Shown here: in pieces, positions 36,783-51,339 of the stretch
Layout: the number at the start of each line of letters is the position of its first letter
Numbering within the stretch: the first letter of the stretch is position 1
NCBI GenBank assembly: GCA_964016885.1
Contig: OZ024742.1
Location: 365,365,877-365,429,876, forward strand
From: Eledone cirrhosa
Taxonomy: Eukaryota > Mollusca > Cephalopoda > Octopoda > Eledonidae
DNA: 64,000 bases
Reading direction: 5' to 3'
Notes under the pieces: model-generated
The model's database searches: none
Told to the model about the DNA's origin: nothing
The model's input: the letters and a program-made list of their open reading frames with translations, nothing else
Program-made: the position numbers and the translations under genes

Positions 36783-37004
36783 GTGAAAGCATCCACCTGG
36801 GAACCTGAAGACTACAAATACAACAACCCACCCAAGTCACATCAGGTAAACCCCAAATACAACGACCCACCGAAACCACATCAGGTAAATCTCAAATACA
36901 ACGACCCACCAAAACCACATCAGGTAAACCCCAAGTACAACGACACACCGAAACCACATCAGGTAAACCCCAAATACAACGACCCACCAAACCATATCAA
37001 GTAA
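36783..37004 (+). pseudogene. Possible exon remnant at the satellite edge (chromodomain-like STWEPEDY)
   Basis: The + frame opens with KASTWEPEDYKYNNPPKSHQ and continues through five or so 13-residue repeats of the type VNPKYNDPPKPHQ, because the first satellite units are 39 bp. TWEPE followed by an acidic or amide residue and a hydrophobic one is the hallmark of the chromodomain's last strand and helix start, and VQYKGYG 100 bp upstream resembles its KWKGY strand, but in another frame. TTCATTCAG-like sequence just before 36783 could be a splice acceptor. The match is short, so this may be chance. Confidence 0.3.
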
Positions 37005-37500
37005 ACCCCAAATACAACGACCCACCGAAACCACATCAGGTAAACCCCAAATACATGGACCTACCAAACCCCATCAGGTAAACCCCAAATACAACGACAC
37101 AAGGAAACCACATCAGGTAAACCTCAAATACAACGACCCAACAAACCATATCAGGTAAACGCCAAATACAACGACCCACCGAAACCACATCAGGTAAACC
37201 CCAAATACAACGATCCACGAAACCATATCAGGTAAACCCCAAATGCAACGACCCAGCAAACCATATCAGGTAAACCCCAAATACAACGACCCACCGAAAC
37301 CTCATCAGGTATACCTCAAATACAACGACCCACCGAAACGTCATCAGGTAAACCCCAAATACAACGACACACCGAAACCACATCAGGTAAACCCCAAATA
37401 CAACGACCCACCAAACCATATCAGGTAAACCCCAAATACAACGACCCACCGAAACCACATCAGGTAAACGCCAAATACAACGACCCGCCAAACCATATCA
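36800..37500. repeat. Satellite edge zone with mixed 39-bp and 38-bp units
   Basis: Units with CCACCGAAACC are 39 bp and units with CCACCAAACC are 38 bp. Substitution is higher than deeper in the array (for example CCACCCAAGTC, ACACAAGGAAACC, CCTACCAAACCCC). Diverse edge units are usual for satellites, where homogenisation is weakest at the border. Confidence 0.85.
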
Positions 37501-38559
37501 GGTAAACACCAAATACAACGACCCACCAAACCATATCAGGTAAACCCCAAATACAACGACCCACCAAACCACATCAGGTAAATCCCAAATACAACGACCC
37601 ACCAAACCACATCAGGTAAACCCCAAATACAACGACCCACGGAAACCACATCAGGTAAACCCCAAATACAACGACCCACCAAACCACACCAGGTAAACCC
37701 CAAATACAACGACCCACCAAACGAGATCAGGTAAACCCCAAATACAACGACCCACCAAACCATATCAGGTAAACCTCAAATACAACGACCCACCAAACCA
37801 CATCAGGTAAACCTCAAATACAACGACCCACCAAATCATATCAGGTAAACCCCAAATACAACGACCCACCAAACCACATCAGGTAAACCCCAAATACAAC
37901 GACCCACCAAACCATATCAGGTAAACCCCAAATACAACGACCCACCAAACCACATCAGGTAAACCCCAAATACAACGACCCACCAAACCATATCAGGTAA
38001 ACCTCAAATACAACGATCCACCAAACCATATCATGTAAACCCCAAATAAAACGACCCACCGAACCATATCAGGTAAACCACAAATACAACGACCCACCAA
38101 ACCCTATCAGCTAAACCCCAAATACAACGACCCACCAAATCACATCAAGTAAACCCCAAATAGAACGACCCACCGAAACCACATCAGGTAAACCCCAAAT
38201 ACAACGACAAACCAAACCATATTAGGTAAACCTCAAATACAACCACCCACCAAACCATATCAGGTAAACCTCAAATACAACGACCCACCAACAACATCAG
38301 GTAAACCCCAAATACAACGAACCACCAAACCACATCAAGTAAACCACAAATACAACGACCCAACAGACCACATCAGGTAAACCCCAAGAACAACCACCTA
38401 CCAAACCATATCATGTAAACCCCAAATACAAGGACCCACCAAACCATATCAGGTAAACCCCAAATAAACGACCCACCAAACTATATCAGGTAAATCCCAA
38501 ATACAACGACCCACCAAACCACATAAGGTTACCGCAAATACAACGCCCCACCAAACCAT

Positions 38560-40140
38560 ATCACTTAAACCCCAAATACAACGACCCACCAAACCATATC
38601 AGGTAAACCCCAAATACAACGACCCACTTAACCACATCAGGTAAACCCCAAATACAACGACCCACCAAACCATATCAGGTAAACCCCAAATAAAACGACC
38701 CACCAAACCATATCAGGTAAACCCCAAATACAACGACCCAACAAACCACATCAGGTAAACCCCAAATACAACGACCCACCAAACCATATCAGGTAAACCT
38801 CAAATACAACGACCCACCAAACCATATCAGGTAAACCCCAAATACAAAGACCCACCAAACCACACCAGGTAAATCTGAAATACAACGACCCCCCAAACCA
38901 GATCAGGTAAACCTCAAATAAAACGACCCACCAAACCACATCAGGTAAACCCCTAATACAACGACCCACCAAACCATATCAGGTAAACCCCAAATACAAC
39001 GACCCACCAAACCACATCAGGTAAACCCCAAATACAACGACCCACCAAACCACATCAGGTAAACCCCAAATACAACGACCCACCAAACCACATCAGGTAA
39101 ACCCCAAATACAACGACCCACCAAATCATATCAGGTAAATCCCAAATACAACGACCCACCAAACCATATCAGGTAAACCCCAAATACAACGACCCACCAA
39201 ACCATATCAGGTAAACCCCAAATACAACGACCCACCAAACCACATCAGGTAAACCCCAAATACAACGACCCACCAAACCATATCAGGTAAACCCCAAATA
39301 CAACGACCCACCAAACCACATCAGGTAAACCCCAAATACAATGACCCACCAAACCATATCAGGTAAACCCCAAATACAACGACCCACCAAACCATATCAG
39401 GTAAACCCCAAATACAACGACCCACCAAACCATATCAGGTAAACCCCAAATACAACGACCCACCAAACCACATCAGGTAAACCCCAAATACAACGACCCA
39501 CTTAACCACATCAGGTAAACCTCAAATACAACGACCTCCCAAACCATATTAAGTAAACCCCAAATACAACGACCCACCAAACTATATCAGCTAAACCCCC
39601 AATACAACGACCCACCAAACCATATCAGGTTAACCCCAAATACAACGACCCACCAAGCCATATCAGGTAAACCCCAAATACAACGACCCACCAAACCATA
39701 TCAGGTAAACCCCAAATACAACGACCCACCAAACCATATCAGGTAAACCATAAATACAACGACCCACTTAACCACATCAGGTAAACCCCAAATACAACGA
39801 CCCACCAAACCATATCAGGTAAACCCCAAATAAAACGACCCACCAAACCATATCAGGTAAACCCCAAATACAACGACCCAACAAACCACATCAGGTAAAC
39901 CCCAAATACAACGACCCACCAAACCATATCAGGTAAACCCCAAATACAACGACCCAACAAACCACATCAGGTAAACCCCAAAACAACGACCTACCAAACC
40001 ATATCAGGTAAACCTCAAATACAACGACCCACCAAACCATATCAGGTAAACCCCAAATACAAAGACCCACCAAACCACACCAGGTAAATCTGAAATACAA
40101 CGACCCACCAAACCAGATCAGGTAAACCTCAAATACAACG
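38560..40140. repeat. Block duplication of 1140 bp inside the satellite
   Basis: The rare GACCCACTTAACCACATC starts at 38621 and 39761 (exactly 30 units apart), and each is followed by the same string of variants (AAATAAAACGACC, CAACAAACC, AAATACAAAGACCC, CACACCAGGTAAATCTG). Related copies lie near 44118-44430 and 45978-46240. Confidence 0.85.
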
Positions 40141-41529
40141 AACCATCAAACCACATCAGGTAAACCCCAAATAAAACGACCCACCAAACCATATCAGGTA
40201 AACCCCAAATACAACGACCCACCAAACTATATCAGGTAAACCCCAAATACAACGACCCACCAAACCACATCAGGTAAACCCCAAATACAACGACCCATCA
40301 AACCATATCAGGTAAACCCCAAATACAACGACCCACCAAACCATATCAGGTAAAACCCAAATACAACGACCCACCAAACCACATCAGGTAAACCCCAAAT
40401 ACAACGACCCACCAAACCACATCAGGTAAACCCCAAATACAATGACCCACCAAACCACATCAGGTAAACCCCAAATACAACGACCCACCAAACCACATCA
40501 GGTAAACCCCAAATACAACGACCCATCAAACCATATCAGGTTAACCCCAAATACAACGACCCACCAAACCATATCAGATAAACCCCAAATACAACGACCC
40601 ACCAACCCATATCAGGTAAACCCCAAATACAACGACCCACCAAACCATATCAGATAAATCCCAAATACAACGACCCACCAAACCACATCAGGTAAACCCC
40701 AAATACAACGACCCACCAAACCATATCAGGTAAACCCCAAATACAACGACAAACCAAACCATATCAGGTAAACCCCAAATACAACGACCCACCAAACCAT
40801 ATCAGGTAAACCCCAAATACAACGACCCACCAAACCACATCAGGTAAACCTCAAATACAACGACCCACCAACCACATCAGGTAAACTGCAAATACAACGA
40901 CCCACCAAACCACATCAGGTAAACCCCTAATACAACGACCCACCAAACCACATCAGGTAAACCCCAAATACAACGACCCACCAAACCATATCAGGTAAAC
41001 CTCAAATACAACGACCCACCAAACCATATCAGGTAAACCCCAAATACAACGACCCACCAAACCACATCAGGTAAACCTCAAATACAAGGACCCACCAACC
41101 ACATCAGGTAAACTGCAAATACAACGACCCACCAAACCACATCAGGTAATCCCCATATACAACGACCCAACAAACCACATCAGGTAAACCCCAAATACAA
41201 CGACCCACCAACCACATCAGGTAATCTGCAAATACAACGACCCACCAAACCACATCAGGTAAACCCCAAATACAACGACCCACCAAACCATATCAGGTAA
41301 ACCCCAAATACAAAGACCCACCAACCACATCAGGTAAACCTCAAATACAACGACGCACCAACCACATCAGGTAAACTGCAAATACAACGACCCACCAAAC
41401 CACATCAGGTAAACCCCAAATACAGTGACCCACCAAACCACATCAGGTAAACCCCAAATACAACGACCCACCAACCACATCAGGTAAACTGCAAATACAA
41501 CGACCCACCAAACCACATCAGGTAAACCC

Positions 41530-43620
41530 CAAATACAACGACCCACCAAACCATATCAGGTAAACCTCAAATACAACGACCCACCAAACCATATCAGGTA
41601 AACCCCAAATACAACGACCAACCAAACCACATCAGGTAAACCTCAATTACAAGGACCCACCAACCACCTCAGGTAAACTGCAAATACAACGACCCACCAA
41701 ACCACATCAGGTAAACCCCAAATACAACGACCCACCAAACCACATCAGGTTAACCCCAAATACAACGACCCACCAAACCATATAAGGTAAACCCCAAATA
41801 CAACGACCCACCAAACAATATCAGGTAAACCCCAAATACAACGACCCACTAAACCACATCAGGTAAACCCCAAATACAACGACCCACCAAACCACATCAG
41901 GTAAACCCCAAATACAACGACCCACCAAACCACATCAGGTTAACCCCAAATACAACGACCCACCAAACCATATAAGGTAAACCCCAAATACAACGACCCA
42001 CCAAACAATATCAGGTAAACCCCAAATACAACGACCCACTAAACCACATCAGGTAAACCCCAAATACAACGACCCACCAAACCACATCAGGTAAACCCCA
42101 AATACAACGACCCACCAAACCACATCAGGTTAACCCCAAATACAACGACCCACCAAACCATATAAGGTAAACCCCAAATACAACGACCCGCCAAACCATA
42201 TCAGGTAAACCCCAAATACAACGACCCACTAAACCACATCAGGTAAACCCCAAATACAACGACCCACCAAACCATATCAGGTAAACTCCAAATACAACGA
42301 CCCACCAAACCACATCAGGTAAACTGCAAATACAACGACCCACCAAACCACATCAGGTAAACCCCAAATACAACGACCCACCAAACCACATCAGGTTAAC
42401 CCCAAATACAACGACCCACCAAACCATATAAGGTAAACCCCAAATACAACGACCCGCCAAACCATATCAGGTAAACCCCAAATACAACGACCCACTAAAC
42501 CACATCAGGTAAACCCCAAATACAACGACCCACCAAACCATATCAGGTAAACCCCAAATACAACGACCCACCAAACCACATCAGGTAAACCTCAAATACA
42601 ACGACCCACCAAACCATATCAGGTAAACCCCAAATACAACGACCCACCAACCACATCAGGTAAACTACAAATACAACGACCCAACAAACCACATCAGGTA
42701 AACCCCAAATACAACGACCCACCAAACCACATCAGGTAAACCCCAAATACAACGACCCACCAACCACATCAGGTAAACTGCAAATACAACGACCCACCAA
42801 ACCACATCAGGTAAACCCCAAATACAACGACCCACCAAACCATATCAGGTAAACCTCAAATACAACGACCCACCAAACCATATCAGGTAAACCCCAAATA
42901 CAACGACCAACCAAACCACATCAGGTAAACCTCAATTACAAGGACCCACCAACCACCTCAGGTAAACTGCAAATACAACGACCCACCAAACCACATCAGG
43001 TAAACCCCAAATACAACGACCCACCAAACCACATCAGGTTAACCCCAAATACAACGACCCACCAAACCATATAAGGTAAACCCCAAATACAACGACCCAC
43101 CAAACAATATCAGGTAAACCCCAAATACAACGACCCACTAAACCACATCAGGTAAACCCCAAATACAACGACCCACCAAACCACATCAGGTAAACCCCAA
43201 ATACAACGACCCACCAAACCACATCAGGTTAACCCCAAATACAACGACCCACCAAACCATATAAGGTAAACCCCAAATACAACGACCCACCAAACAATAT
43301 CAGGTAAACCCCAAATACAACGACCCACTAAACCACATCAGGTAAACCCCAAATACAACGACCCACCAAACCACATCAGGTAAACCCCAAATACAACGAC
43401 CCACCAAACCACATCAGGTTAACCCCAAATACAACGACCCACCAAACCATATAAGGTAAACCCCAAATACAACGACCCGCCAAACCATATCAGGTAAACC
43501 CCAAATACAACGACCCACTAAACCACATCAGGTAAACCCCAAATACAACGACCCACCAAACCATATCAGGTAAACCCCAAATACAACGACCCACCAAACC
43601 ACATCAGGTAAACTGCAAAT
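41530..43620. repeat. Higher-order repeats: 190-bp five-unit cassettes and a duplication of about 1289 bp
   Basis: The marker CAGGTTAACCCC recurs with its T at 41751, 41941 and 42131 (190 bp = five units), each followed by CATATAAGG and CAATATCAGG units. The flanking marker GACCAACCAAACC is at 41616 and again at 42905, and the cassette series restarts after it. Confidence 0.85.
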
Positions 43621-46600
43621 ACAACGACCCACCAAATCATATCAGGTAAACCCCAAATACAACGACCCACCAAACCACATCAGGTTAACCCCAAATACAA
43701 CGACCCACCAAACCATATAAAGTAAACCCCAAATACAACGACCCGCCAAACCATATCAGGTAAACCCCAAATACAACGACCCACTAAACCACATCAGGTA
43801 AACCCCAAATACAACGACCCACCAAACCATATCAGGTAAACCCCAAATACAACGACCCACCAAACCACATCAGGTAAACCTCAAATACAACGACCCACCA
43901 AACCATATCAGGTAAACCTCAAATACAACGACCCACCAAACCATATCAGGTAAACCCTAAATACAACGACCCACCAAACCATATCAGGTAAAACTCAAAT
44001 ACAACGACCCCCAAACCATATTAATAAACCCCAAATACAACGACCCACCAAACCATATCAGGTAAACCCCAAATACAACGACCCACCAAACCATATCAGG
44101 TAAACCCGAAATACATCGACCCACTTAACCACATCAGGTAAACCCCAAATACAACGACCCACCAAACCATATCAGGTAAACCCCAAATACAACGACCCAC
44201 CAAACCATATCAGGTAAACCCCAAATACAACGACCCAACAAACCACATCAGGTAAACCCCAAATACAACGACCCACCAAACCATATCAGGTAAACCTCAA
44301 ATACAACGACCCACCAAACCATATCAGGTAAACCCCAAATACAAAGACCCACCAAACCACACCAGGTAAATCTGAAATACAACGACCCACCAAACCAGAT
44401 CAGGTAAACCTCAAAAACAATGAACCACCAAACCATATCAGGTAAACCCCAAATACAACGACCCACCAAACCATATCAGGTAAACCCCAAATACAACGAC
44501 CCACCAAACTATATCAGGTAAACCCCAAATACAACGACCCACCAAACCACATCAGGTAAACCCCAAATACAACGACCCATCAAACCATATCAGGTAAACC
44601 CCAAATACAGCGACCCACCAAACCATATCAGGTAAAACCCAAATACAACGACCCACCAAACCACATCAGGTAAACCCCAAATACAATGACCCACCAAACC
44701 ACATCAGGTAAACCCCAAATACAACGACCCACCAAACCCCATCAGGTAAACCCCAAATACAACGACCCACCAAACCATATCAGGTAAACCCCAAATACAA
44801 CGACCCACCAAACCATATCAGATAAACCCCAAATACAACGACCCACAAAACCATATCAGGTAAACCCCAAATACAACGACCCACCAAAACATATCAGATA
44901 AATCCCAAATACAACGACCCACCAAACCACATCAGGTAAACCCCAAATACAACGACCCACCAAACCATATCAGGTAAACCCCAAATACAACATCACACCA
45001 AACCATATCAGGTAAAACCCAAATACAACGACCCACCAAACCACATCAGGTAAACCTCAAATACAACGACGCACCAACGACATCAGGTAAACTGCAAATA
45101 CAACGACCCACCAAACCACATCAGGTAAACCCCAAATACAACGACCCACCAAACCACATCAGGTAAACCCCAAATACAACGACCCACCAACCACATCAGG
45201 TAAACTGCAAATACAACGACCCACCAAACCACATCAGGTAAACCCCAAATACAACGACCCACCAAACCATATCAGGTAAACCTGAAATACAACGACCCAC
45301 CAAACCTTATCAGGTAAACCCCAAATACAACGACCCACCAAACCACATCAGGTAAACCCCAAATACAACGACCCACCAAATCATATCAGGTAAACCCCAA
45401 ATACAACGACCCACCAAACCACATCAGGTAAACCCCAAATACAACGACCCACCAAACCACATCAGGTACACCCCAAATACAACGACCCACCAAACCACAT
45501 CAGGTAAACCCCAAATACAACGACCCACCAAATCATATCAGGTAAACCCCAAATACAACGACCCACCAAACCATATCAGGTAAACCCCAAATACAACGAC
45601 CCACCAAACCATATCAGGTAAACCCCAAATACAACGACCCACCAAACCACATCAGGTAAACCCCAAATACAACGACCCTCCAAACCATATCAGGTAAACC
45701 CCAAATACAACGACCCACCAAACCACATCAGGTAAACCCCAAATACAACGACCCACTTAACCACATCAGGTAAACCTCAAATACAACGACACCCCAAACC
45801 ATATTAAGTAAACCCCAAATACAACGACCCACCAAACTATATCAGCTAAACCCCCAATACAACGACCCACCAAACCATATCAGGTTAACCCCAAATACAA
45901 CGACCCACCAAACCATATCAGGTAAACCCCAAATACAACGACCCACCAAACCATATCAGGTAAACCCCAAATACAACGACCCACTTAACCACATCAGGTA
46001 AACCCCAAATACAACGACCCACCAAACCATATCAGGTAAACCCCAAATAAAACGACCCACCAAACCATATCAGGTAAACCCCAAATACAACGACCCAACA
46101 AACCACATCAGGTAAACCCCAAATACAACGACCCACCAAACCATATCAGGTAAACCTCAAATACAACGACCCACCAAACCATATCAGGTAAACCCCAAAT
46201 ACAAAGACCCACCAAACCACACCAGGTAAACCTCAAATACAACGACCCATCAAACCACATCAGGTAAACCCCAAACACAATGACCCACCAAACCATATCA
46301 GGTAAACCCCAAATACAACGACCCACCAAACCATATCAGGTAATCCCCAAATACAACGACCCACCAAACCACATCAGGTAAACACCAGATACAACGACCC
46401 ACCAAACCATATCAGGTAAACCCCAAATACAACGACCCACCAAACCATATCAGGTAAACCCAAAATACAACGACCCACCAAACCACATCAGGTAAACCCA
46501 AATACAACGACCCACCAAACCATATCAGGTAAACCCCAAATACAACGACCCACCAAACCATATCAGGTAAACGCCAAATACAACGACCCACCAAACCATA

Positions 46601-48254
46601 TCAGGTAAACCCCAAATACAACGACCCACCAAACCATATCAGGTAAACGCCAAATACAACGACCCACCAAACCATATCAGATAAACGCCAAATACAACGA
46701 CCCACCAAACCACATCAGGTAAACCCCAAATACAACGACCCAGCAAACCACATCAGGTAAACCCCAAATACAAAGACCCACCAAACCACATCAGGTAAAC
46801 CCCAAATACAACGACCCACCAAACCACATCAGGTAAACCCCAAATACAACGACCCACCAAACCATATCAGGTAAACCCCAAATACAACGACCCACCAAAC
46901 CATATCAGGTAAACCCCTAATACAACGACCCACCAAACCACATCACGTAAACCCCAAATACAATGACCCACCAAACCATATCAGGTAAACCCCAAATACA
47001 ACGACCCACCAAACCATATCAGGTAAACCCCAAATACAACGACCCACCAAACCACATCAGGTAAACCCCAAATACAACGACCCACCAAACCATATCAGGT
47101 AAACCCCAAATACAACGACCCACCAAACCATATCAGATAAACCCAAAATACAACGACCCACCAAACCACATCAGGTACACCCAAATACAACGACCCACCA
47201 AACCATATCAGGTAAACCCAAAATACAACGACCCACCAAACCATATCAGATAAACCCCAAATACAACGACCCACCAAACCATATCAGATAAACCCCAAAT
47301 ACAACGACCCACCAAACCGTATCAGATAAACCCCAAATACAACGACCCACCAAACCACATCAAGTAAACCCCAAATACAAAGACCCACCAAACCATATCA
47401 GGTAAACCCCAAATACAACGACCCACCAAACCATATCAGGTAAACCCCAAATACAACGACCCACCAAACCACATCAGGTAAACCCCAAATACAACGACCC
47501 ACCAAACCATATCAGGTAAACCCCAAATACAACGACCCACCAAACCACATCAGGTAAACTCCAAATACAACGACCCGCCAAACCATATCAGGTAAACCCC
47601 AAATACAACGACCCACCAAACCATATCAGGTAAACCCCAAATACAACGACCCACCAAACTATATCAGGTAAACCCCAAATACAACGACCCACCAAACCAC
47701 ATCAGGTAAACCCCAAATACAACGACCCACCAAACCATATCAGTTAAACCCCAAATATAACGACCCACCAAACCATATCAGGTAAACCCCAAATACAACG
47801 ACCCACCAAACCACATCAGGTAAACCCGAAATACAATGACCCACCAAACCATATAAGGTAAACCGCAAATACAACGACCCACCAAACCATATCAGGTAAA
47901 CCCCAAATACAACGACCCATCAAACCATATCAGGTTAACCCCAAATACAACGACCCTCTAAACCACATCAGGTAAACCCCAAGTACAACGACCCACCAAA
48001 CCATATCAGGTAAACCCCAAATACAACGACCCACCAAACCATATTAGGTAAAAACCAAATACAACGACCCACCAAACCACATCAGGTAAACCCCAAATAC
48101 AACGACCCACCAAACCATATCAGGTAAACCCCAAATACAACGAGCCACCAAACCATATCAGGTAAACCCCAAATACAACGACCGCCCAAACCACATCAGG
48201 TAAATCCCAAATACAACGACCCACCAAACCATATCAGGTAAACTCCAAATACAA

Positions 48255-48560
48255 CGACCCACCAAACCTTATGAGGTAAACTCTAAATACAACGAAACAC
48301 CAAACCATATCAGGTAAACCCCAAATACAACGACCCACCAAACCTTATGAGGTAAACTCTAAATACAACGACCCACCAAACCATATCAGGTAAACTCCAA
48401 ATACAACGACCCACCAAACCACATCAGGTAAACCCCAAATACAACGACCCACCAAACCTTATGAGGTAAACTCTAAATACAACGAACCACCAAACCATAT
48501 CAGGTAAACCCCAAATACAACGACCCACCAAACCTTATGAGGTAAACTCTAAATACAACG
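48255..48560. repeat. Second 190-bp higher-order repeat
   Basis: The marker CTTATGAGGTAAACTCTAAA occurs near 48268, 48344, 48458 and 48534. Pairs are 190 bp apart, so a five-unit cassette with two marked units is duplicated. Confidence 0.8.
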
Positions 48561-51339
48561 ACCCACCAAACCATATCAGGTAAACCCCAAATACAACGAA
48601 CCCCCAAACCACATCAGGTAAACCCCAAACACAATGACCCACCAAACCATATCAGGTAAACCCCAAATACAACGACCCACCAAACCATATCAGGTAATCC
48701 CCAAATACAACGACCCACCAAACCACATCAGGTAAACACCAGATACAACGACCCACCAAACCATATCAGGTAAACCCCAAATACAACGACCCACCAAACC
48801 ATATCAGGTAAACCCAAAATACAACGACCCACCAAACCACATCAGGTAAACCCAAATACAACGACCCACCAAACCATATCAGGTAAAACCCAAATACAAC
48901 GACCCACCAAACCATATCAGATAAACGCCAAATACAACGACCCACCAAACCACATCAGGTAAACCCCAAATACAACGACCCAGCAAACCACATCAGGTAA
49001 ACCCCAAATACAAAGACCCACCAAACCACATCAGGTAAACCCCAAATACAACGACCCACCAAACCACATCAGGTAAACCCCAAATACAACGACCCACCAA
49101 AGCATATCAGGTAAACCCCAAATACAACGACCCACCAAACCATATCAGGTAAACCCCAAATACAACGACCCACCAAACCACATCAGGTAAACCCCAAATA
49201 CAACGACCCACCAAACCATATCAGGTAAACCCCAAATACAACGACCCACCAAACCATATCAGGTAAACCCCAAATACAACGACCCACCAAACCACATCAG
49301 GTAAACTGCAAATACAACGACCCACCAAACCACATCACGTAAACCCCAAATACAATGACCCACCAAACCATATCAGGTAAACCCCAAATACAACGACCCA
49401 CCAAACCATATCAGGTAAACCCCAAATACAACGACCCACCAAACCATATCAGGTAAACCCCAAATACAACGACCCACCAAACCACATCAGGTAAACCCCA
49501 ATACAACGACCCACCAAACCATATCAGGTAAAGCCCAAATACAACGACCCACCAAACCATATCAGATAAACCCCAAATACAACGACCCACCAAACCACAT
49601 CAGGTAAACCCCAAATACAATGACCCACCAAACCATATCAAGTAAACCTCAAATACAACGACCCACCAAACCACATCAGTTAAACCCCAAATACAACGAC
49701 CTACCAAACCATATCAGGTAAACCCCAAATACAACGACCCACCAAACCACATCAGTTAAACACCAAATACAACGACCCATCAAACCACATCAGGTAAACC
49801 CCAAATACAACGACCCACCAAACCATATCAGGTAAATCCCAAATACAACGACCCACCAAACAATATCAGTTAAACCTCAAATACAACGACCCACCAAACC
49901 ACATCAGGTATACCCCAAATACAACGACCCACCAAACCACATCAGGTAAACCCCAAATACAACGACCCACCAAACCACATCAGGTAAATCCCAAATACAA
50001 CGACCCACCAAACCACATCAGGTAAACCCCCAAAACAACGACCCACCAAACCACATCAGGTAAACCCCAAATACAACGACCCACCAAACCAAATCAGGTA
50101 AACCCCAAATACAACGACCCACCAAACCACATCAGGTACACCTCAAATACAACGACCCACTAAACCACATCAGGTAAACCCCAAATACAACAGCCCACCA
50201 AACCATATCAGGTAAACTCCAAATACAACGACCCACCAAACCACATCAGGTAAACTCCAAATACAACGACCCACCAAACCATATCAGGTAAACTCCAAAT
50301 ACAACGACCCACCAAACCATATCAGGTAAACCCCAAATACAACGACCCACCAAACCATATCAGGTAAACCCCAAATACAACGACCCACCAAACCACATCA
50401 GGTAAACCCCAAATACAATGACCCACCAAACCATATCAGGTAAACCCCAAATACAACGACCCACCAAACCATATCAGGTAATCCCCAAATACAACGACCC
50501 ACCAAACCACATCAGGTAAACCCCAAATACAACGACCCACCAAACCATATCAGGTAAACCCCAAATACAACGACCCACCAAACCATATCAGGTAAACCCC
50601 AAATACAACGACCCACCAAACCATATCAGATAAACGCCAAATACAACGACCCACCAAACCACATCAGGTAAACCCCAATTACAACGACCCACCAAACCAC
50701 ATCAGGTAAACCCCAAATACAAAGACCCACCAAACCATATCAGGTAAACCCCAAATACAACGACCCACCAAACCATATCAGGTAAACCCCAAATACAACG
50801 ACCCACCAAACCACATCAGGTAAACCCCAAATACAACGACCCACCAAACCATATCAGGTAAACCCCAAATACAACGACCCACCAAACCATATCAGATAAA
50901 CCCCAAATACAACGACCCACCAAACCACATCAGGTAAACCCCAAATACAACGACCCACCAAACCACATCAGGTAAACCCCAAATACAAAGACCCACCAAA
51001 CCATATCAGGTAAACCCCAAATACAACGACCCACCAAACCATATCAGGTAAACCCCAAATACAACGACCCACCAAACCACATCAGGTAAACCCCAAATAC
51101 AACGACCCACCAAACCATATCAGGTAAACCCCAAATACAACGACCCACCAAACCATATCAGATAAACCCCAAATACAACGACCCACCAAACCATATCAGA
51201 TAAACGCCAAATACAACGACCCACCAAACCACATCAGGTAAACCCCAAATACAACGACCCACCAAACCACATCAGGTAAATCCCAAATACAACGACCCAC
51301 CAAACCACATCAGGTAAACCCCAAATACAACGACCCACC

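Noticed and set aside
36661..36840. A spliced chromodomain gene joining VQYKGYG to STWEPEDY
   Set aside because: The only GT..AG pair between them gives an intron of about 40 bp, too short, and the normal spacing between the two motifs is not restored. Kept only as a low-confidence exon-remnant hypothesis.
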